A DNA stretch of 64,000 nt from Lachnospiraceae bacterium UBA6998. Its GTDB lineage: Bacteria > Bacillota > Clostridia > Lachnospirales > Lachnospiraceae. Shown one piece after another: positions 50,317-59,296 of the stretch. The notes under the pieces are model-generated. The model was given only the letters and a program-made list of their open reading frames with translations, made no database searches and was not told the DNA's origin. Each line of letters starts with the position of its first letter. Positions within the stretch are counted from its first letter, which is position 1. Both the position numbers and the translations under genes were made by a program. The stretch lies in the NCBI GenBank assembly GCA_002448395.1, contig DJXS01000112.1, positions 36,196-100,195 on the forward strand. The letters run 5' to 3'.

Positions 50317-51876
50317 TTATCTCTTTTTCTTTCTCGCCGCCTTGACCCGTCTCACGATCAGATACAGCACACCTGCAGCTGCCACAGCTGCCATGAACCA
50401 TCCCCAGACCGGCACATTCTTGAGATTGTAGCAGCGCACGTTGATCCACATCTGGTTGATCGCCGCAGTCTGCTGCTCGTCAAAGCAAGTCATGATCGAA
50501 GATCTGCGCATAACATCATCCGGGGGATAAGCTGCGTAGAGTTGTCTCTCCAGCATCTCCACAGGCGCCTCGATCACATATTCTCCCTCAGCTCCTTCTT
50601 CGTCAAAAAAGTATCCCAGATCATATTCCTGAGTCTCTTCGGCGTCGTCTTCCGCGCTGTAGTTGTAATCCGCGTACTCAAAGATCGTAGGATCGCCGCC
50701 TCCCGAAATAACCGACGTATAGCCGATGTAATACATGTTGCGGACGACGTTGTCGGGTCTTGAGCAGAAATTGATAAAGGCTTCCGCCGCCTTCTGTTTG
50801 TCGGCGTTGTCCCTGATTCCGTTCTTGAGCATTATCCATCCGTCAAAATAGATATTCGTGCTCTCCACGGGAACCGCGAAGGCCAGGTCAAAATCGTCCT
50901 CCGCCGCCTGGTCCAGTGAATAGACGCCGTCTCCGGACCACTGGTAGTTGGCGACAACCTTGCCGGTAATCATATCCGCTTTGCCCGAATCCGTCTCAAA
51001 GGAGTATACATTGTCCTTGCACAGCTGCAGATAGTCCTGGACCTGCGCGATCATCTCCGGTGAGGTGTCATTCATCTCCTCCTCGAGCTTTTTCGCGTAA
51101 TCCGGGTCGGAAGTAAATTCCGGAGAAGTCAGAAGATCCGCCTTGATTGCTCCGACAGCGGCAAAATAGGAATCTCTGACATTGTCCTTGATGGTAACCT
51201 GTCGGCTGTATTTGGGATTGCTCAGGATCTTCCAGGTCGAAGCCTCTTCTCTGTCGACGACCTCCGGATTATACACGATTCCCGTCACGCCCCACATATA
51301 GCCGGCCGCATAGCGGCTCCAGGGCTCTCCGCCGATCTCATGTTCGTCAAAGATCTTTCTGATATAAGGCGAAACACCTTTGATATAGTAGTTGTTCTCC
51401 ACTTCGGGATCGAAGAATTCCTCAGAGAGCGGCACAGTCTGCCCTTCTCTCATCAGCTTCATGATCATGTATTCCGAGGGGCAGACAAGATCGAACTCAT
51501 CGCCCAGGGTGAGCATGTTGTAAAGGTCCTCATTGGTTCCGAAAGTGGAATACTCCACTTTGACCTTCACGCCGTAGTTCTCTTCGTACCATTCCTCGAA
51601 GTCCTCGACCATGGAATTTTCGCCGATGATATCGCCGGATTCCAGCTCGATCGTCTCCTCTTCATCCCAGTCTCCAAGGTCTATGTACTCTTCCCAGTTG
51701 CACACTCTGAGCACAACTTCTGCCTCGTCCCTGCCTGCAGCCTGTGCATTCGCAGGCATTGCCGGGAATACTCCGGCGATCGTTGTCACAGCGACAGCTG
51801 CCGCAGCCGCTGCAGAGGTAATGGATCTGAATGCTCTTCCGGTGGAAAGCCTGCTGTTTCCGTTATTCTTTTGCAT
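50317..51876 (-). CDS. potD: Spermidine/putrescine-binding protein with C-terminal membrane anchor
   Basis: 519 residues, far longer than usual PotD (about 350). The ATG at 51876 follows GGAGG by five bases. It has a cleavable signal (ending PANAQA) but no lipobox Cys; instead, a C-terminal membrane span (WGWFMAAVAAAGVLYLIV) and a basic tail (RRVKAARKKKR) should anchor it. The binding domain shows LRVCNWEEYIDL and VVANYQWSGDGVYSLDQAAE. Acidic insertions (about 60-75, and 410-435) add length. It is the last gene of potABCD and overlaps potC by 14 bases. Polyamine as ligand is inferred from the operon. Confidence 0.88.
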   Translation of the reverse strand: MQKNNGNSRLSTGRAFRSITSAAAAAAVAVTTIAGVFPAMPANAQAAGRDEAEVVLRVCNWEEYIDLGDWDEEETIELESGDIIGENSMVEDFEEWYEENYGVKVKVEYSTFGTNEDLYNMLTLGDEFDLVCPSEYMIMKLMREGQTVPLSEEFFDPEVENNYYIKGVSPYIRKIFDEHEIGGEPWSRYAAGYMWGVTGIVYNPEVVDREEASTWKILSNPKYSRQVTIKDNVRDSYFAAVGAIKADLLTSPEFTSDPDYAKKLEEEMNDTSPEMIAQVQDYLQLCKDNVYSFETDSGKADMITGKVVANYQWSGDGVYSLDQAAEDDFDLAFAVPVESTNIYFDGWIMLKNGIRDNADKQKAAEAFINFCSRPDNVVRNMYYIGYTSVISGGGDPTIFEYADYNYSAEDDAEETQEYDLGYFFDEEGAEGEYVIEAPVEMLERQLYAAYPPDDVMRRSSIMTCFDEQQTAAINQMWINVRCYNLKNVPVWGWFMAAVAAAGVLYLIVRRVKAARKKKR

Positions 51877-52666
51877 GGCTTCCTCCTTCCTTCTGCAGCG
51901 CTCTGACATTCATTCCTATGACGATCAGCACTACGACTGCAAAGATCACCGTTGAGAGCGCCCAGAGGGCGGTCTTGATCGTCGTCTGGGATCCCTTGGT
52001 CGCGTTGACTACATAGGTACTGATCGTGTCGAACATCGCGGGCTTTGTATAAGTGGAGATAAAATAGTCATCCAGTGACAGTGTGATCGCCAGAGCGAAA
52101 CCGGATACAATGCCGGGCACGATCTGCGGGATCACGATCTCGAACAGCGCCGTGAGCGGCGTCGCGCCCAGATCCAGCGCCGCCTCGTAGATACTCGAAT
52201 CCATCTGCTTGATCTTGGGCATGACGGATAAGAACACAAAAGGCGCGCACAGTGTCACATGACCTGCTACCAGCGGAATAAATGTATCCTTGCTGATGTG
52301 AAAGACTACGACCAGCAGGATGCAGATCGAGAAACCTGTCACGACGTCCGCGTTGACCACAGGCACCTGGTTGAGGGATGTGATCAGTGTGGAGACTTTC
52401 TTTCCCGAATAAAATGCTCCGATCGCTCCCAGTGTCCCAAGGATTGTCGCGAGAAAAGCGGATCCCAGGGCCAGAAGAAGTGTCCCGCGGATCATATCCG
52501 TCAGTTCCGGTGTTGTGAACAGCGTCACATAGTTCTGCAGGGAGAAGCCCCTGATCGCTCCGATCTGAGTGGCGCTTGTAAAACTATAGACTGCCAGGAT
52601 CAATATCGGGAGATAGATGAACAGCAGCATGATAATAAGATACGCACGTTTCAATATTTTGACCAT
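51863..52666 (-). CDS. potC: Spermidine/putrescine ABC transporter permease PotC
   Basis: 267 residues, six spans. Signature blocks: FIYLPILILAVYSFT, NADVVTGFSICILL and the EAA loop YEAALDLGATPLTALFEIVI with PQIVPGIVSGFALAITLSLDD. Start overlaps the potB stop by one base (TAATG). Partner of PotB in the channel. Confidence 0.93.
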   Translation of the reverse strand: MVKILKRAYLIIMLLFIYLPILILAVYSFTSATQIGAIRGFSLQNYVTLFTTPELTDMIRGTLLLALGSAFLATILGTLGAIGAFYSGKKVSTLITSLNQVPVVNADVVTGFSICILLVVVFHISKDTFIPLVAGHVTLCAPFVFLSVMPKIKQMDSSIYEAALDLGATPLTALFEIVIPQIVPGIVSGFALAITLSLDDYFISTYTKPAMFDTISTYVVNATKGSQTTIKTALWALSTVIFAVVVLIVIGMNVRALQKEGGSHAKE

Positions 52667-53451
52667 TACAGCAGCGCTCCTCCTCTCTCATTTTCCTCAC
52701 CCGGTTCCGTCGTGAGCAGGGTGAAAAGGCAGATGATCGCCAGAAGGATCAGCGCGATCATGGAACCTCCGTGCCAGTTGTAAGCGGAGAAATAGCTTCC
52801 GATAAGGCTGCCCATGATATAAGTGCTGTTGTACAGCATATCCAGGACTACATAGTTAGTCATGGCCGGCAAAAAGACCATGGACACTCCGCTGACAATG
52901 CCGGGGACCGACAGGGGCAGCGTCACCTGCAGGAATGTGTGCAGATCGTCCGCGCCCAGATCCATGGCCGCTTCGCGCAGCGCGCCGTCCAGCTTGGAAA
53001 GCGTGGTGTAGATCGGAAGGATCATAAAGGGCAGAAAGTCATATGTGATACCGACTACCGCGTTCGTGAAGGGATACCTCGCCAGGTTCCCTTCGATCAG
53101 TGTCAGGACCTCCTTGAGCGCGGTGATGCGCAGCGAGAAGTTGATCCACATAGGAAGCACAAAGACCATGATGATCACGGACTTCGTCTTAAGCTCGCTC
53201 ATCGCCAGGATATACGCGATGGGATAAGCCAGCAGAAGGCACACAACTGTCGTCACAAAAGCGATCGCAAGACTGTAAAACAGTGTGCCCATAGTATTGG
53301 GATCTGTGAAAAATCCCGTCAGATTCTCCAGTGTGAACTGTCCCTGTCCGTTCGTAAAGGCGTAGATCACAATAACGATCAGAGGCGCCACTACGAAAAG
53401 CAGCAGAAAGACAGTATATGGAATTCCCAGATTCTTTCTTGAAAATCTCAA
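52666..53451 (-). CDS. potB: Spermidine/putrescine ABC transporter permease PotB
   Basis: 261 residues, six spans. MRFSRKNLGIPYTVFLLLFV start and EAA loop REAAMDLGADDLHTFLQVTL with PLSVPGIVSGVSMVFLPAM are typical. The start codon is a TTG at 53451, with GGGGGG seven bases ahead; no ATG is near. 18 bases after potA. Confidence 0.93.
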   Translation of the reverse strand: MRFSRKNLGIPYTVFLLLFVVAPLIVIVIYAFTNGQGQFTLENLTGFFTDPNTMGTLFYSLAIAFVTTVVCLLLAYPIAYILAMSELKTKSVIIMVFVLPMWINFSLRITALKEVLTLIEGNLARYPFTNAVVGITYDFLPFMILPIYTTLSKLDGALREAAMDLGADDLHTFLQVTLPLSVPGIVSGVSMVFLPAMTNYVVLDMLYNSTYIMGSLIGSYFSAYNWHGGSMIALILLAIICLFTLLTTEPGEENERGGALL

Positions 53452-53469
53452 TGTTATTCCCCCCTGGCT

Positions 53470-54912
53470 TTACTTCTTCTTGATCGTGAAGGTCATCTTG
53501 TCTATAGGCATCAGGAGACTGACGCTGTCCCCGAGGTTCCACAGATACTCGTCGTTGACAACAAAATCCTGCTCGAGTTCCGTGTGGATGACGTAGCTGT
53601 AGTGGTCGCCCTTGTAGATGAGGTTGCTGATCGTGCCCTTGACCAATCCTGCGTCCTGGTCGTCCGTCATCTGGATATCGCTGGGGCCGATCGCCACCTG
53701 GATGCGCACGCGGCCCGGATCAATGGCCTCTCCGCTGGCATCCTGCAGAGTTCCGTCCTCTCTTCTGGAACTGCCCTTGATGATCTTAGTCACGCTGGTA
53801 TCAAGAAGATGTCCGTTGTACTCGAGTTTGAAATCCTTGTTGATATCAGCGAAGAAGAAGTTGGTGTGGTCCTCTGCGAGCATGATGTGGATATTGTCGG
53901 GCTCCACGCGGATGCCGACATGGTCTCCCACCTTCGCGGAGTGAACAGTCTGGCTCACGATCTCATTCTTGCCGGAGAGCACCGTGATCTCATAGTGCAT
54001 TCCCTTAAAGATCACGGAGTCCACGACGCCCTGGATCACGCCGAGCTCGGGCTTCGTCAGTTCCACGTCCTCAGGTCTTACGACCGCTGTGATGTGGGTT
54101 CCCTCTTCGTAGTCATCTACGCATTCAAACTCACCGCCGCAGAATCTCGCGCGGAGCTTGCCTGTCATCATTCCGTTGAAAATATTGCTTTCTCCGATGA
54201 AGTCGGCGACAAATGCATTCTTCGGCTCGTTGTAGATGTCCTCGGGCGTTCCGATCTGCTGGATCTTGCCCTCGTTCATGACGACGATCTTATCAGACAT
54301 CGTCAGAGCTTCTTCCTGGTCATGAGTGACATAGATGAAGGTAATGCCCAGTTTATCATGCATATCCTTGAGCTCGATCTGCATCTCCTTGCGCATCTTG
54401 AGATCCAGCGCGCCCAGGGGCTCATCGAGGAGCAGGATCTCGGGCTCGTTTACCAGCGCGCGGGCAATGGCGATACGCTGCTGCTGGCCGCCGGAAAGCG
54501 TGCTGACGCTTCTCTCCTCAAAACCTTCCAGATCTACCAGATCCAGGACTCTTCTCACCTTGCGCTCGATCACGTCCTTGGGAGTCTTCTTCTGCTTAAG
54601 TCCGAAGGCGATGTTATTGTAAATATTCATATGGGGAAACAGGGCGTATCTCTGGAAGACCGTGTTGACCGGCCTTTTATACGGAGGAAGATCCTGGATT
54701 GATTCCCCGTTCAGCAGTATCTCACCCGATGAAGGCATCAGAAAGCCCGCGATCATGCGCAGAGTCGTCGTCTTTCCGCATCCGGAAGGTCCAAGGAGCG
54801 TAACAAATTCTCCTCGCTTTACTTCCAGGTTGAAGTTGTCCACTGCCGTATAACCGTCCTCGTAGACCTTGGTGATCCCGCGCAGTTCAATAATGTTTGT
54901 GTTGTTCTCCAT
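53470..54912 (-). CDS. potA: Spermidine/putrescine ABC transporter ATP-binding protein
   Basis: 480 residues. ABC ATPase with [36 protein letters not shown] and [12 protein letters not shown], then a TOBE region. It is over 100 residues longer than typical PotA (about 370), with an insertion in the C-terminal part (about residues 345-405, [20 protein letters not shown] and on). The start at 54912 (MENNTN) has GGAG nine bases ahead; the ATG at 54927 has none. First gene of potABCD, 73 bases after the regulator. Confidence 0.94.
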   Translation of the reverse strand: MENNTNIIELRGITKVYEDGYTAVDNFNLEVKRGEFVTLLGPSGCGKTTTLRMIAGFLMPSSGEILLNGESIQDLPPYKRPVNTVFQRYALFPHMNIYNNIAFGLKQKKTPKDVIERKVRRVLDLVDLEGFEERSVSTLSGGQQQRIAIARALVNEPEILLLDEPLGALDLKMRKEMQIELKDMHDKLGITFIYVTHDQEEALTMSDKIVVMNEGKIQQIGTPEDIYNEPKNAFVADFIGESNIFNGMMTGKLRARFCGGEFECVDDYEEGTHITAVVRPEDVELTKPELGVIQGVVDSVIFKGMHYEITVLSGKNEIVSQTVHSAKVGDHVGIRVEPDNIHIMLAEDHTNFFFADINKDFKLEYNGHLLDTSVTKIIKGSSRREDGTLQDASGEAIDPGRVRIQVAIGPSDIQMTDDQDAGLVKGTISNLIYKGDHYSYVIHTELEQDFVVNDEYLWNLGDSVSLLMPIDKMTFTIKKK

Positions 54913-54985
54913 TCCCTTGTTCTCCATATGTGTTGGTTTTTGTTTGCTCTAAATTATAATTATCAGCACCGGGGTGCTGTTTTAA

Positions 54986-55540
54986 TTAAAACTCTGGCGG
55001 AGTGCTGATCCAAAGATACTTGGCCGGCCTGCTGCCCGGATTTTCGATCCGGTGCTTCTGCGACGCCTGATAGTAGAAGCTCTCGCCGGATTTAATGTGA
55101 TACACCTTGTCGCCGAGCCACAGATTCAGTCTTCCGCTCATCAGATAGCCGAACTCCTCGCCGTTATGCGGCTTATCCTCATCAAGAGATGAGTGCGGCT
55201 GGATCACCACCAGCAGCGGTTCCATCTGAAACCTCTGCGCCGTGGGCACGATCCACTGCCTGCTGTTGCCCTGCTCGTCCAGCTTTTCAAAATATTCCTT
55301 CTCCGTAAAAACGACCTGCTCTTCTTCATCCTTGAAAAATTCCGCAGGTGTCGTTCCCAGACACTCGATAAGGTCCATCAGAGTCACCACAGAAGCGGAA
55401 ACCTGCCCTCTCTCAAGCTGGGAGATGAATCCCTTGGTGAGCTCCGTCCGGTCCGCCAACTCCTGCTGAGTCAGTCCGTTGCGGTTGCGATGGTTCCTGA
55501 TCCTTCTGCCGATATCAATGTTGATGCTGTCAGTATCCAT
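54986..55540 (-). CDS. XRE-family regulator with cupin domain (PuuR-like)
   Basis: 184 residues: an HTH_XRE domain (about 10-65, IGRRIRNHRNRNGLTQQELA, TKGFISQLERGQVSASVVTL) and a C-terminal cupin (about 105-180, PLLVVIQPHSSLDEDKPHNG, GEEFGYLMSGRLNLWL). Such proteins sense polyamines or amino acids with the cupin and control nearby transport genes. It is encoded upstream of potABCD on the same strand and lies under a promoter with repeated TAAACTT sequences, so autoregulation together with the pot operon is likely. Confidence 0.9.
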   Translation of the reverse strand: MDTDSINIDIGRRIRNHRNRNGLTQQELADRTELTKGFISQLERGQVSASVVTLMDLIECLGTTPAEFFKDEEEQVVFTEKEYFEKLDEQGNSRQWIVPTAQRFQMEPLLVVIQPHSSLDEDKPHNGEEFGYLMSGRLNLWLGDKVYHIKSGESFYYQASQKHRIENPGSRPAKYLWISTPPEF

Positions 55541-55607
55541 TCTTACGCCTTCCTCTCTGAGCCGTCCAGCGGCATCTATTCCGCAGTTTCCAATGTGACA
55601 TACAATT

Positions 55608-55687
55608 CCAATAATAAACTGTAAATATTCTAATGCTAAACTTTTCGGCTCGATTTACAATTATACTATTACTAAACTTTGTGTCAA
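55608..55687 (-). promoter_or_regulatory. Promoter and repeated operator of the pot regulator/operon
   Basis: On the minus strand a near-consensus promoter, TTGACA (55682-55687), 16 bases, TATAAT (55660-55665). Three similar sequences on the plus strand, CTATTACTAAACTTT (55666-55680), CTAATGCTAAACTTT (55630-55644) and CCAATAATAAACTGT (55608-55622), are spaced 36 and 22 bases apart. The first fills the spacer between the -35 and -10 boxes, the others lie after the start point. Confidence 0.72.
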
Positions 55688-55833
55688 TTATTACTTGGTT
55701 TTTTCTAAAGAAAATATAAATTTGACAGGGGCTCTGCGGGTATTCTACAGTAGAGGAAAGGAATCTGCTTCCCGCATGGCTTCGAAAGCATTATTACCTC
55801 GTGCGGAGAAACATTGGAAACGGAGGTCTCGAT

Positions 55834-56364
55834 ATGAGCGGAAATGAGACAGACAGCAGGATCTTTCTGATCGCGGATACCCACTTCGGAGATGAAAATA
55901 TAAGACTTTATGAAGAACGGCCATTTCCTGATACTGATACAATGGACCGTGAACTGATCAGGCGATGGAATTCGGTTGTAGACGATCATGACCTTGTCTA
56001 TCACCTCGGCGACTTCTGCTCCGGCGGACAGGAACGATGCCGTGAGCTTCTCTCTCAGCTGAAGGGACAAAAGATTCTTGTGATGGGCAACCACGACCAG
56101 TATCTGACTCCACAGCAGTGGCGGGATCTGGGCTTCGAGGAGTGCTATGACCTCCCGGTCATATTGAAGAATTTCTTTATCCTCTCCCATGAGCCGCTTT
56201 ATGTCTGCCGCAGCATGCCCTATGCCAATCTTTTCGGCCATGTACATAGCAATCCCACCTACCGTTCAGTCAGCAGCCGCAGCGCCTGCGTCAGTGTGGA
56301 GCGCATTGATTACACCCCAATCCTGTTGGAAACTCTTAGAAATCAAATACTTGAAGAGGAATAA
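55834..56364 (+). CDS. Calcineurin-like metallophosphoesterase
   Basis: 176 residues from the ATG at 55834, which has AACGGAGG seven bases ahead. The five metal-binding blocks are present: ADTHFGD, YHLGDFCSGG, MGNHDQYL, LSHEP and GHVHSNP, as in small YfcE-like or UPF0025-like phosphodiesterases. Single gene, transcribed opposite to the pot operon, from about 110 bases of leader that contains TTGACA at 55722 and a GCGGG/CCCGC pair but no recognised riboswitch. Substrate unknown. Confidence 0.85.
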   Translation: MSGNETDSRIFLIADTHFGDENIRLYEERPFPDTDTMDRELIRRWNSVVDDHDLVYHLGDFCSGGQERCRELLSQLKGQKILVMGNHDQYLTPQQWRDLGFEECYDLPVILKNFFILSHEPLYVCRSMPYANLFGHVHSNPTYRSVSSRSACVSVERIDYTPILLETLRNQILEEE

Positions 56365-56419
56365 TCGTTTTTTCGGATGCAAGTTCTGACTTTTTGCACG
56401 GTTCTGACGTCTTAATTCA

Positions 56420-56690
56420 TTTCTGCCCTTTTAGTGCCGCTGGATATCCTCCAGCGGCACTTTAGCGGCAATACCAACTGTTTTGATCATTTCTACCTTT
56501 TGAGTGCCGCTGGATGTCTTCCAGCGGCACTAAAACGGCAATTTCAACTGTTTTGATCATTTCTGCCCTTTGAGTGCCGCTGGACATTCTCCAGCGGCAC
56601 TTTAACGGCAATAACAGCTGGTTTGATCATTTCTGCCCTTTGAGTGCCGCTGGATATCTTCCAGCGGCACTAAAAAGGCAAGTCGACCCG
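56420..56690. repeat. Four tandem 70-bp repeats, each with a perfect 11-bp hairpin
   Basis: Units start at 56420, 56490, 56560 and 56630, exactly 70 bases apart; the last is shortened. Each has GTGCCGCTGGA, a 5- or 6-base loop, TCCAGCGGCAC (a perfect stem in all four), while the loop bases vary. Units begin TTTCTRCCYTTTKAG and end in TTTTGATCA or similar. The bases after the stem alternate between TTTA (units 1 and 3) and TAAA (units 2 and 4), suggesting duplication of a 140-base pair. It fills the gap between two convergent genes. No coding frame. Function unknown. Confidence 0.93.
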
Positions 56691-56720
56691 ATTTGTAAAA
56701 AATCTGCTGCCGCCTCATAC

Positions 56721-56763
56721 AAAATCCCCCGGATTTGAACCAACTTTAAATCCGGGGGATTTT
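56721..56763 (-). terminator. Rho-independent terminator of the opp operon
   Basis: A perfect 16-bp stem (aaaatcccccggattt / aaatccgggggatttt) right after the oppF stop, with short T-run included in the arm. Confidence 0.88.
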
Positions 56764-56764
56764 C

Positions 56765-57577
56765 TTACTGCGCTGCCGCCAGCAGCTGCTTCGTATATTC
56801 TTCCTTGGGATGATCATAAACTTCATCCACTGTTCCCTGTTCTACAATTCTTCCCTTTTTCATGACAAGAACTCTGTCGCAGAGCTGATACACGACGTTG
56901 AGATCGTGTGAAATGAATAGATAGCTCAGGTCAAGCTCTTCCCTCAGGTCTCGAAGAAGCTGCAGGATCTGGGCCTGGATCGTCACGTCCAAGGCTGATA
57001 CAGGCTCGTCCGCGATGATAAAGCGGGGTCTTCTGATAAGAGCTGCAGCAATGCTGACTCGCTGCCTTTGACCGCCGGACAGTTCCGAAGGTCTTGCCGT
57101 CAGAACTTCCTGCGGAAGCTCTACTTTGGCGAGCATGTCGCGGACACGGCGCTTTCTCTCTGCTTCGTCGTATTTTCCGAATACGCGAAGGGGCTCTTCC
57201 AGAGACCATTCCACCATATAGGCGGGGTTCAGTGAGCTGTAGGGATCCTGAAAAATGATCTGAGGCCGCTTTGTGTAGTGCACAATGCTGCCCTCCTCGG
57301 GCTCGAGCATTCCGAGGATCATTCTGGCCAGGGTTGACTTGCCTGTTCCGCTCTCGCCGACAAGCCCCATGATCTCGCCGTGGCGGATATTGAAATCCAC
57401 ATCATAGAGGACCTGCTGGTACTTGCCTTTGCCAAAGAGGCCCGGTGTCCTGTAACCGCCGCTCACATGATTCACCTCGAGGACGAGCTGCTTTTGAGCT
57501 TCCGTCACAGCTTCGGCGACGGGATCAGCGCCAAGCCCGGTCATCGTTGTGATCGTATCCAAAATACTGTCAGCCAT
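56765..57577 (-). CDS. oppF: Oligopeptide ABC transporter ATP-binding protein (OppF type)
   Basis: 270 residues from the ATG at 57577 (MADSILD), set by AGGAGG eight bases upstream; the frame is open to 57697 only as part of oppD read-through. ABC motifs: [50 protein letters not shown]. It lacks the long C-terminal OppF extension and is short for the family (about 310-330). Overlaps oppD by eight bases. Second ATPase of the peptide importer. Confidence 0.9.
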   Translation of the reverse strand: MADSILDTITTMTGLGADPVAEAVTEAQKQLVLEVNHVSGGYRTPGLFGKGKYQQVLYDVDFNIRHGEIMGLVGESGTGKSTLARMILGMLEPEEGSIVHYTKRPQIIFQDPYSSLNPAYMVEWSLEEPLRVFGKYDEAERKRRVRDMLAKVELPQEVLTARPSELSGGQRQRVSIAAALIRRPRFIIADEPVSALDVTIQAQILQLLRDLREELDLSYLFISHDLNVVYQLCDRVLVMKKGRIVEQGTVDEVYDHPKEEYTKQLLAAAQ

Positions 57578-58487
57578 TGCGCTCACCTCCTGTCTGCCCA
57601 GGATCCGCGGACGGAGCCTGTCCGGTCTCTGCCGGCGGCAACTGTCTGGAATCTGCGGTGACAGCCTGTCCGGCCTCCTCCGCTTCTTCTTCCGCATGCT
57701 TTCTCGCGATCACTTTCACCCTCGCGGGAATGCACTCGATCAGATGCTGGGTGTAAGGATGCTGGGGGTGGAAAAAGACATTCTTCGTCGATCCCTCCTC
57801 CACGATCACTCCCCTCTGCATGACAGCGACGCGCTTGCAAAGTTTCCGCACTACATTGAGATTATGAGAGATAAAGAGCATGGACATCCCGTGTTTTCTG
57901 TTAAGTTTTTTCAAAAGCTCAAGAATCTGAGCCTGGATCGTCACATCCAGCGCCGTTGTGGGCTCGTCCAAAAGAAGAAGGCTGGGACGCGCCACAATTG
58001 CCGCCGCGATCATGGACCTCTGAAGCATTCCGCCGGAGAGTTCGTGAGGGTACTTGTTGTAAACCGCCTCCGGATCAGGCAGTTCTACATCTTCGAGGGC
58101 CTGGAGCGCTCTCTTTTTGCGCTCCTCGGGGCTGAGGTCCGTGTGAATCTCCAGAACCTCTTCCACCTGTTTGCCGACCTTCATCAGAGGGTCCATAGCA
58201 CTCATAGGCTCCTGGAAGACTACGCCGATCTTATTTCCCTGTACTTTGCGAAGGAGCGCCCTGTTTGCGTGGAGCATATCTTCGCCGTCCACCAGGACGT
58301 CGCCCCTGTAATCACACTTTTTGCGGGGAAGGAGGCCGGCGATGCTCATCGCCGTGACGGATTTTCCGGAGCCGGACTCTCCCACAAGGCCCAGGATCTC
58401 CCCGTCCTTAAGGGTGAAGCTCACGCCTGCCACCGCTTCTCTGTCTCTGTTATGAAACTTTACATGGAGATCTCTGACTTCCAGCAT
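57570..58487 (-). CDS. oppD: Oligopeptide ABC transporter ATP-binding protein (OppD type)
   Basis: 305 residues. [18 protein letters not shown] (Walker A), [18 protein letters not shown] (signature), [14 protein letters not shown] (Walker B), and the OppD C-terminal block [15 protein letters not shown]. Its C-terminus has a Pro/Ala/Gln-rich tail. Start overlaps the oppC stop by one base (TGATG). Confidence 0.92.
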   Translation of the reverse strand: MLEVRDLHVKFHNRDREAVAGVSFTLKDGEILGLVGESGSGKSVTAMSIAGLLPRKKCDYRGDVLVDGEDMLHANRALLRKVQGNKIGVVFQEPMSAMDPLMKVGKQVEEVLEIHTDLSPEERKKRALQALEDVELPDPEAVYNKYPHELSGGMLQRSMIAAAIVARPSLLLLDEPTTALDVTIQAQILELLKKLNRKHGMSMLFISHNLNVVRKLCKRVAVMQRGVIVEEGSTKNVFFHPQHPYTQHLIECIPARVKVIARKHAEEEAEEAGQAVTADSRQLPPAETGQAPSADPGQTGGERNG

Positions 58488-59296
58488 CAGTCCACCTCCT
58501 TATTCATGATCTGCAGTCCCTCTCCGATCAGGCTGACGCCGAACACAAGGAGCGCGATCACGCCGCCTACGCTGAGCGCGTACCAGGGCGCTGAGCGGAA
58601 CATTCCCTGTGCTTCGGAAAGCATATAACCCATTGATACGTCCGGAGGCGTCACGCCGATGCCGAGAAAGCTCATGCTTGCCTCCGCGAGGACTGCGTTA
58701 TTAAAACCGATCGTCAGCGCCGGGAGCAGCACATGAAGCGTATTGGGCAGCATGTGGATCAGAAGGATCCTCAGGTTCGACGCTCCCATCAGCCTCGCGC
58801 TGATAATATAATTCACGTCTCTCTGCGCGGCGAAAGCCGTTCTCATCATGCGGGCATAGCTGGGAATAAAGACGATCCCCAGCGCGATGATCACATTGTA
58901 CTTGCCCGGTCCCAGAATACTGATGATGACCAGCGCAAGAAGAATGCTCGGAAATGCCGTCAGAGCGTCATTAAGGCGCATCAGCACTTCGTCCACAATG
59001 CCGCCGAAATATCCGGTCACAGCTCCGACTACTGTTCCGACCCCTGCGCCGATCAGGATCGTCAGCGCCGCGATCAGCAGTGTCGTTCCCGATCCCTGCA
59101 TGACACGGCTGAAAATATCGCGGCCGAATTTGTCCGTCCCGAACAGATGCGCCGCTGACGGTGCCTGGAGCTTTGCAGAGCTCATCTTGGTGGGGGGATA
59201 GGGAGTATAAAACCTGCCGATGATGATCCACAGGACAATGATGCCTGTTATGATGCATCCGGCAATAAGATATCCGTTCAATTTCTTCTTCATCAT
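58487..59296 (-). CDS. oppC: Oligopeptide ABC transporter permease (OppC type)
   Basis: 269 residues, six spans, with an N-terminal OppC-N segment and GTDKFGRDIFSRVMQGSGTT, and the loop RTAFAAQRDVNYIISARLMG. Overlaps oppB by four bases (ATGA), GGAGG ahead of the start. Confidence 0.93.
   Translation of the reverse strand: MMKKKLNGYLIAGCIITGIIVLWIIIGRFYTPYPPTKMSSAKLQAPSAAHLFGTDKFGRDIFSRVMQGSGTTLLIAALTILIGAGVGTVVGAVTGYFGGIVDEVLMRLNDALTAFPSILLALVIISILGPGKYNVIIALGIVFIPSYARMMRTAFAAQRDVNYIISARLMGASNLRILLIHMLPNTLHVLLPALTIGFNNAVLAEASMSFLGIGVTPPDVSMGYMLSEAQGMFRSAPWYALSVGGVIALLVFGVSLIGEGLQIMNKEVD

Noticed and set aside
55722..55833. Possible structured leader or riboswitch before the metallophosphoesterase
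   Set aside because: A GCGGG/CCCGC pair and CTCT/AGAG are seen, but no known aptamer core and no terminator; evidence is too thin to call.
55705..56247. Minus-strand open frame overlapping the metallophosphoesterase
   Set aside because: It is the shadow of the phosphoesterase, whose five metal-binding motifs are intact on the plus strand.
56420..56690. CRISPR array
   Set aside because: Whole 70-bp units are repeated without unique spacers, and no cas gene is in the window.
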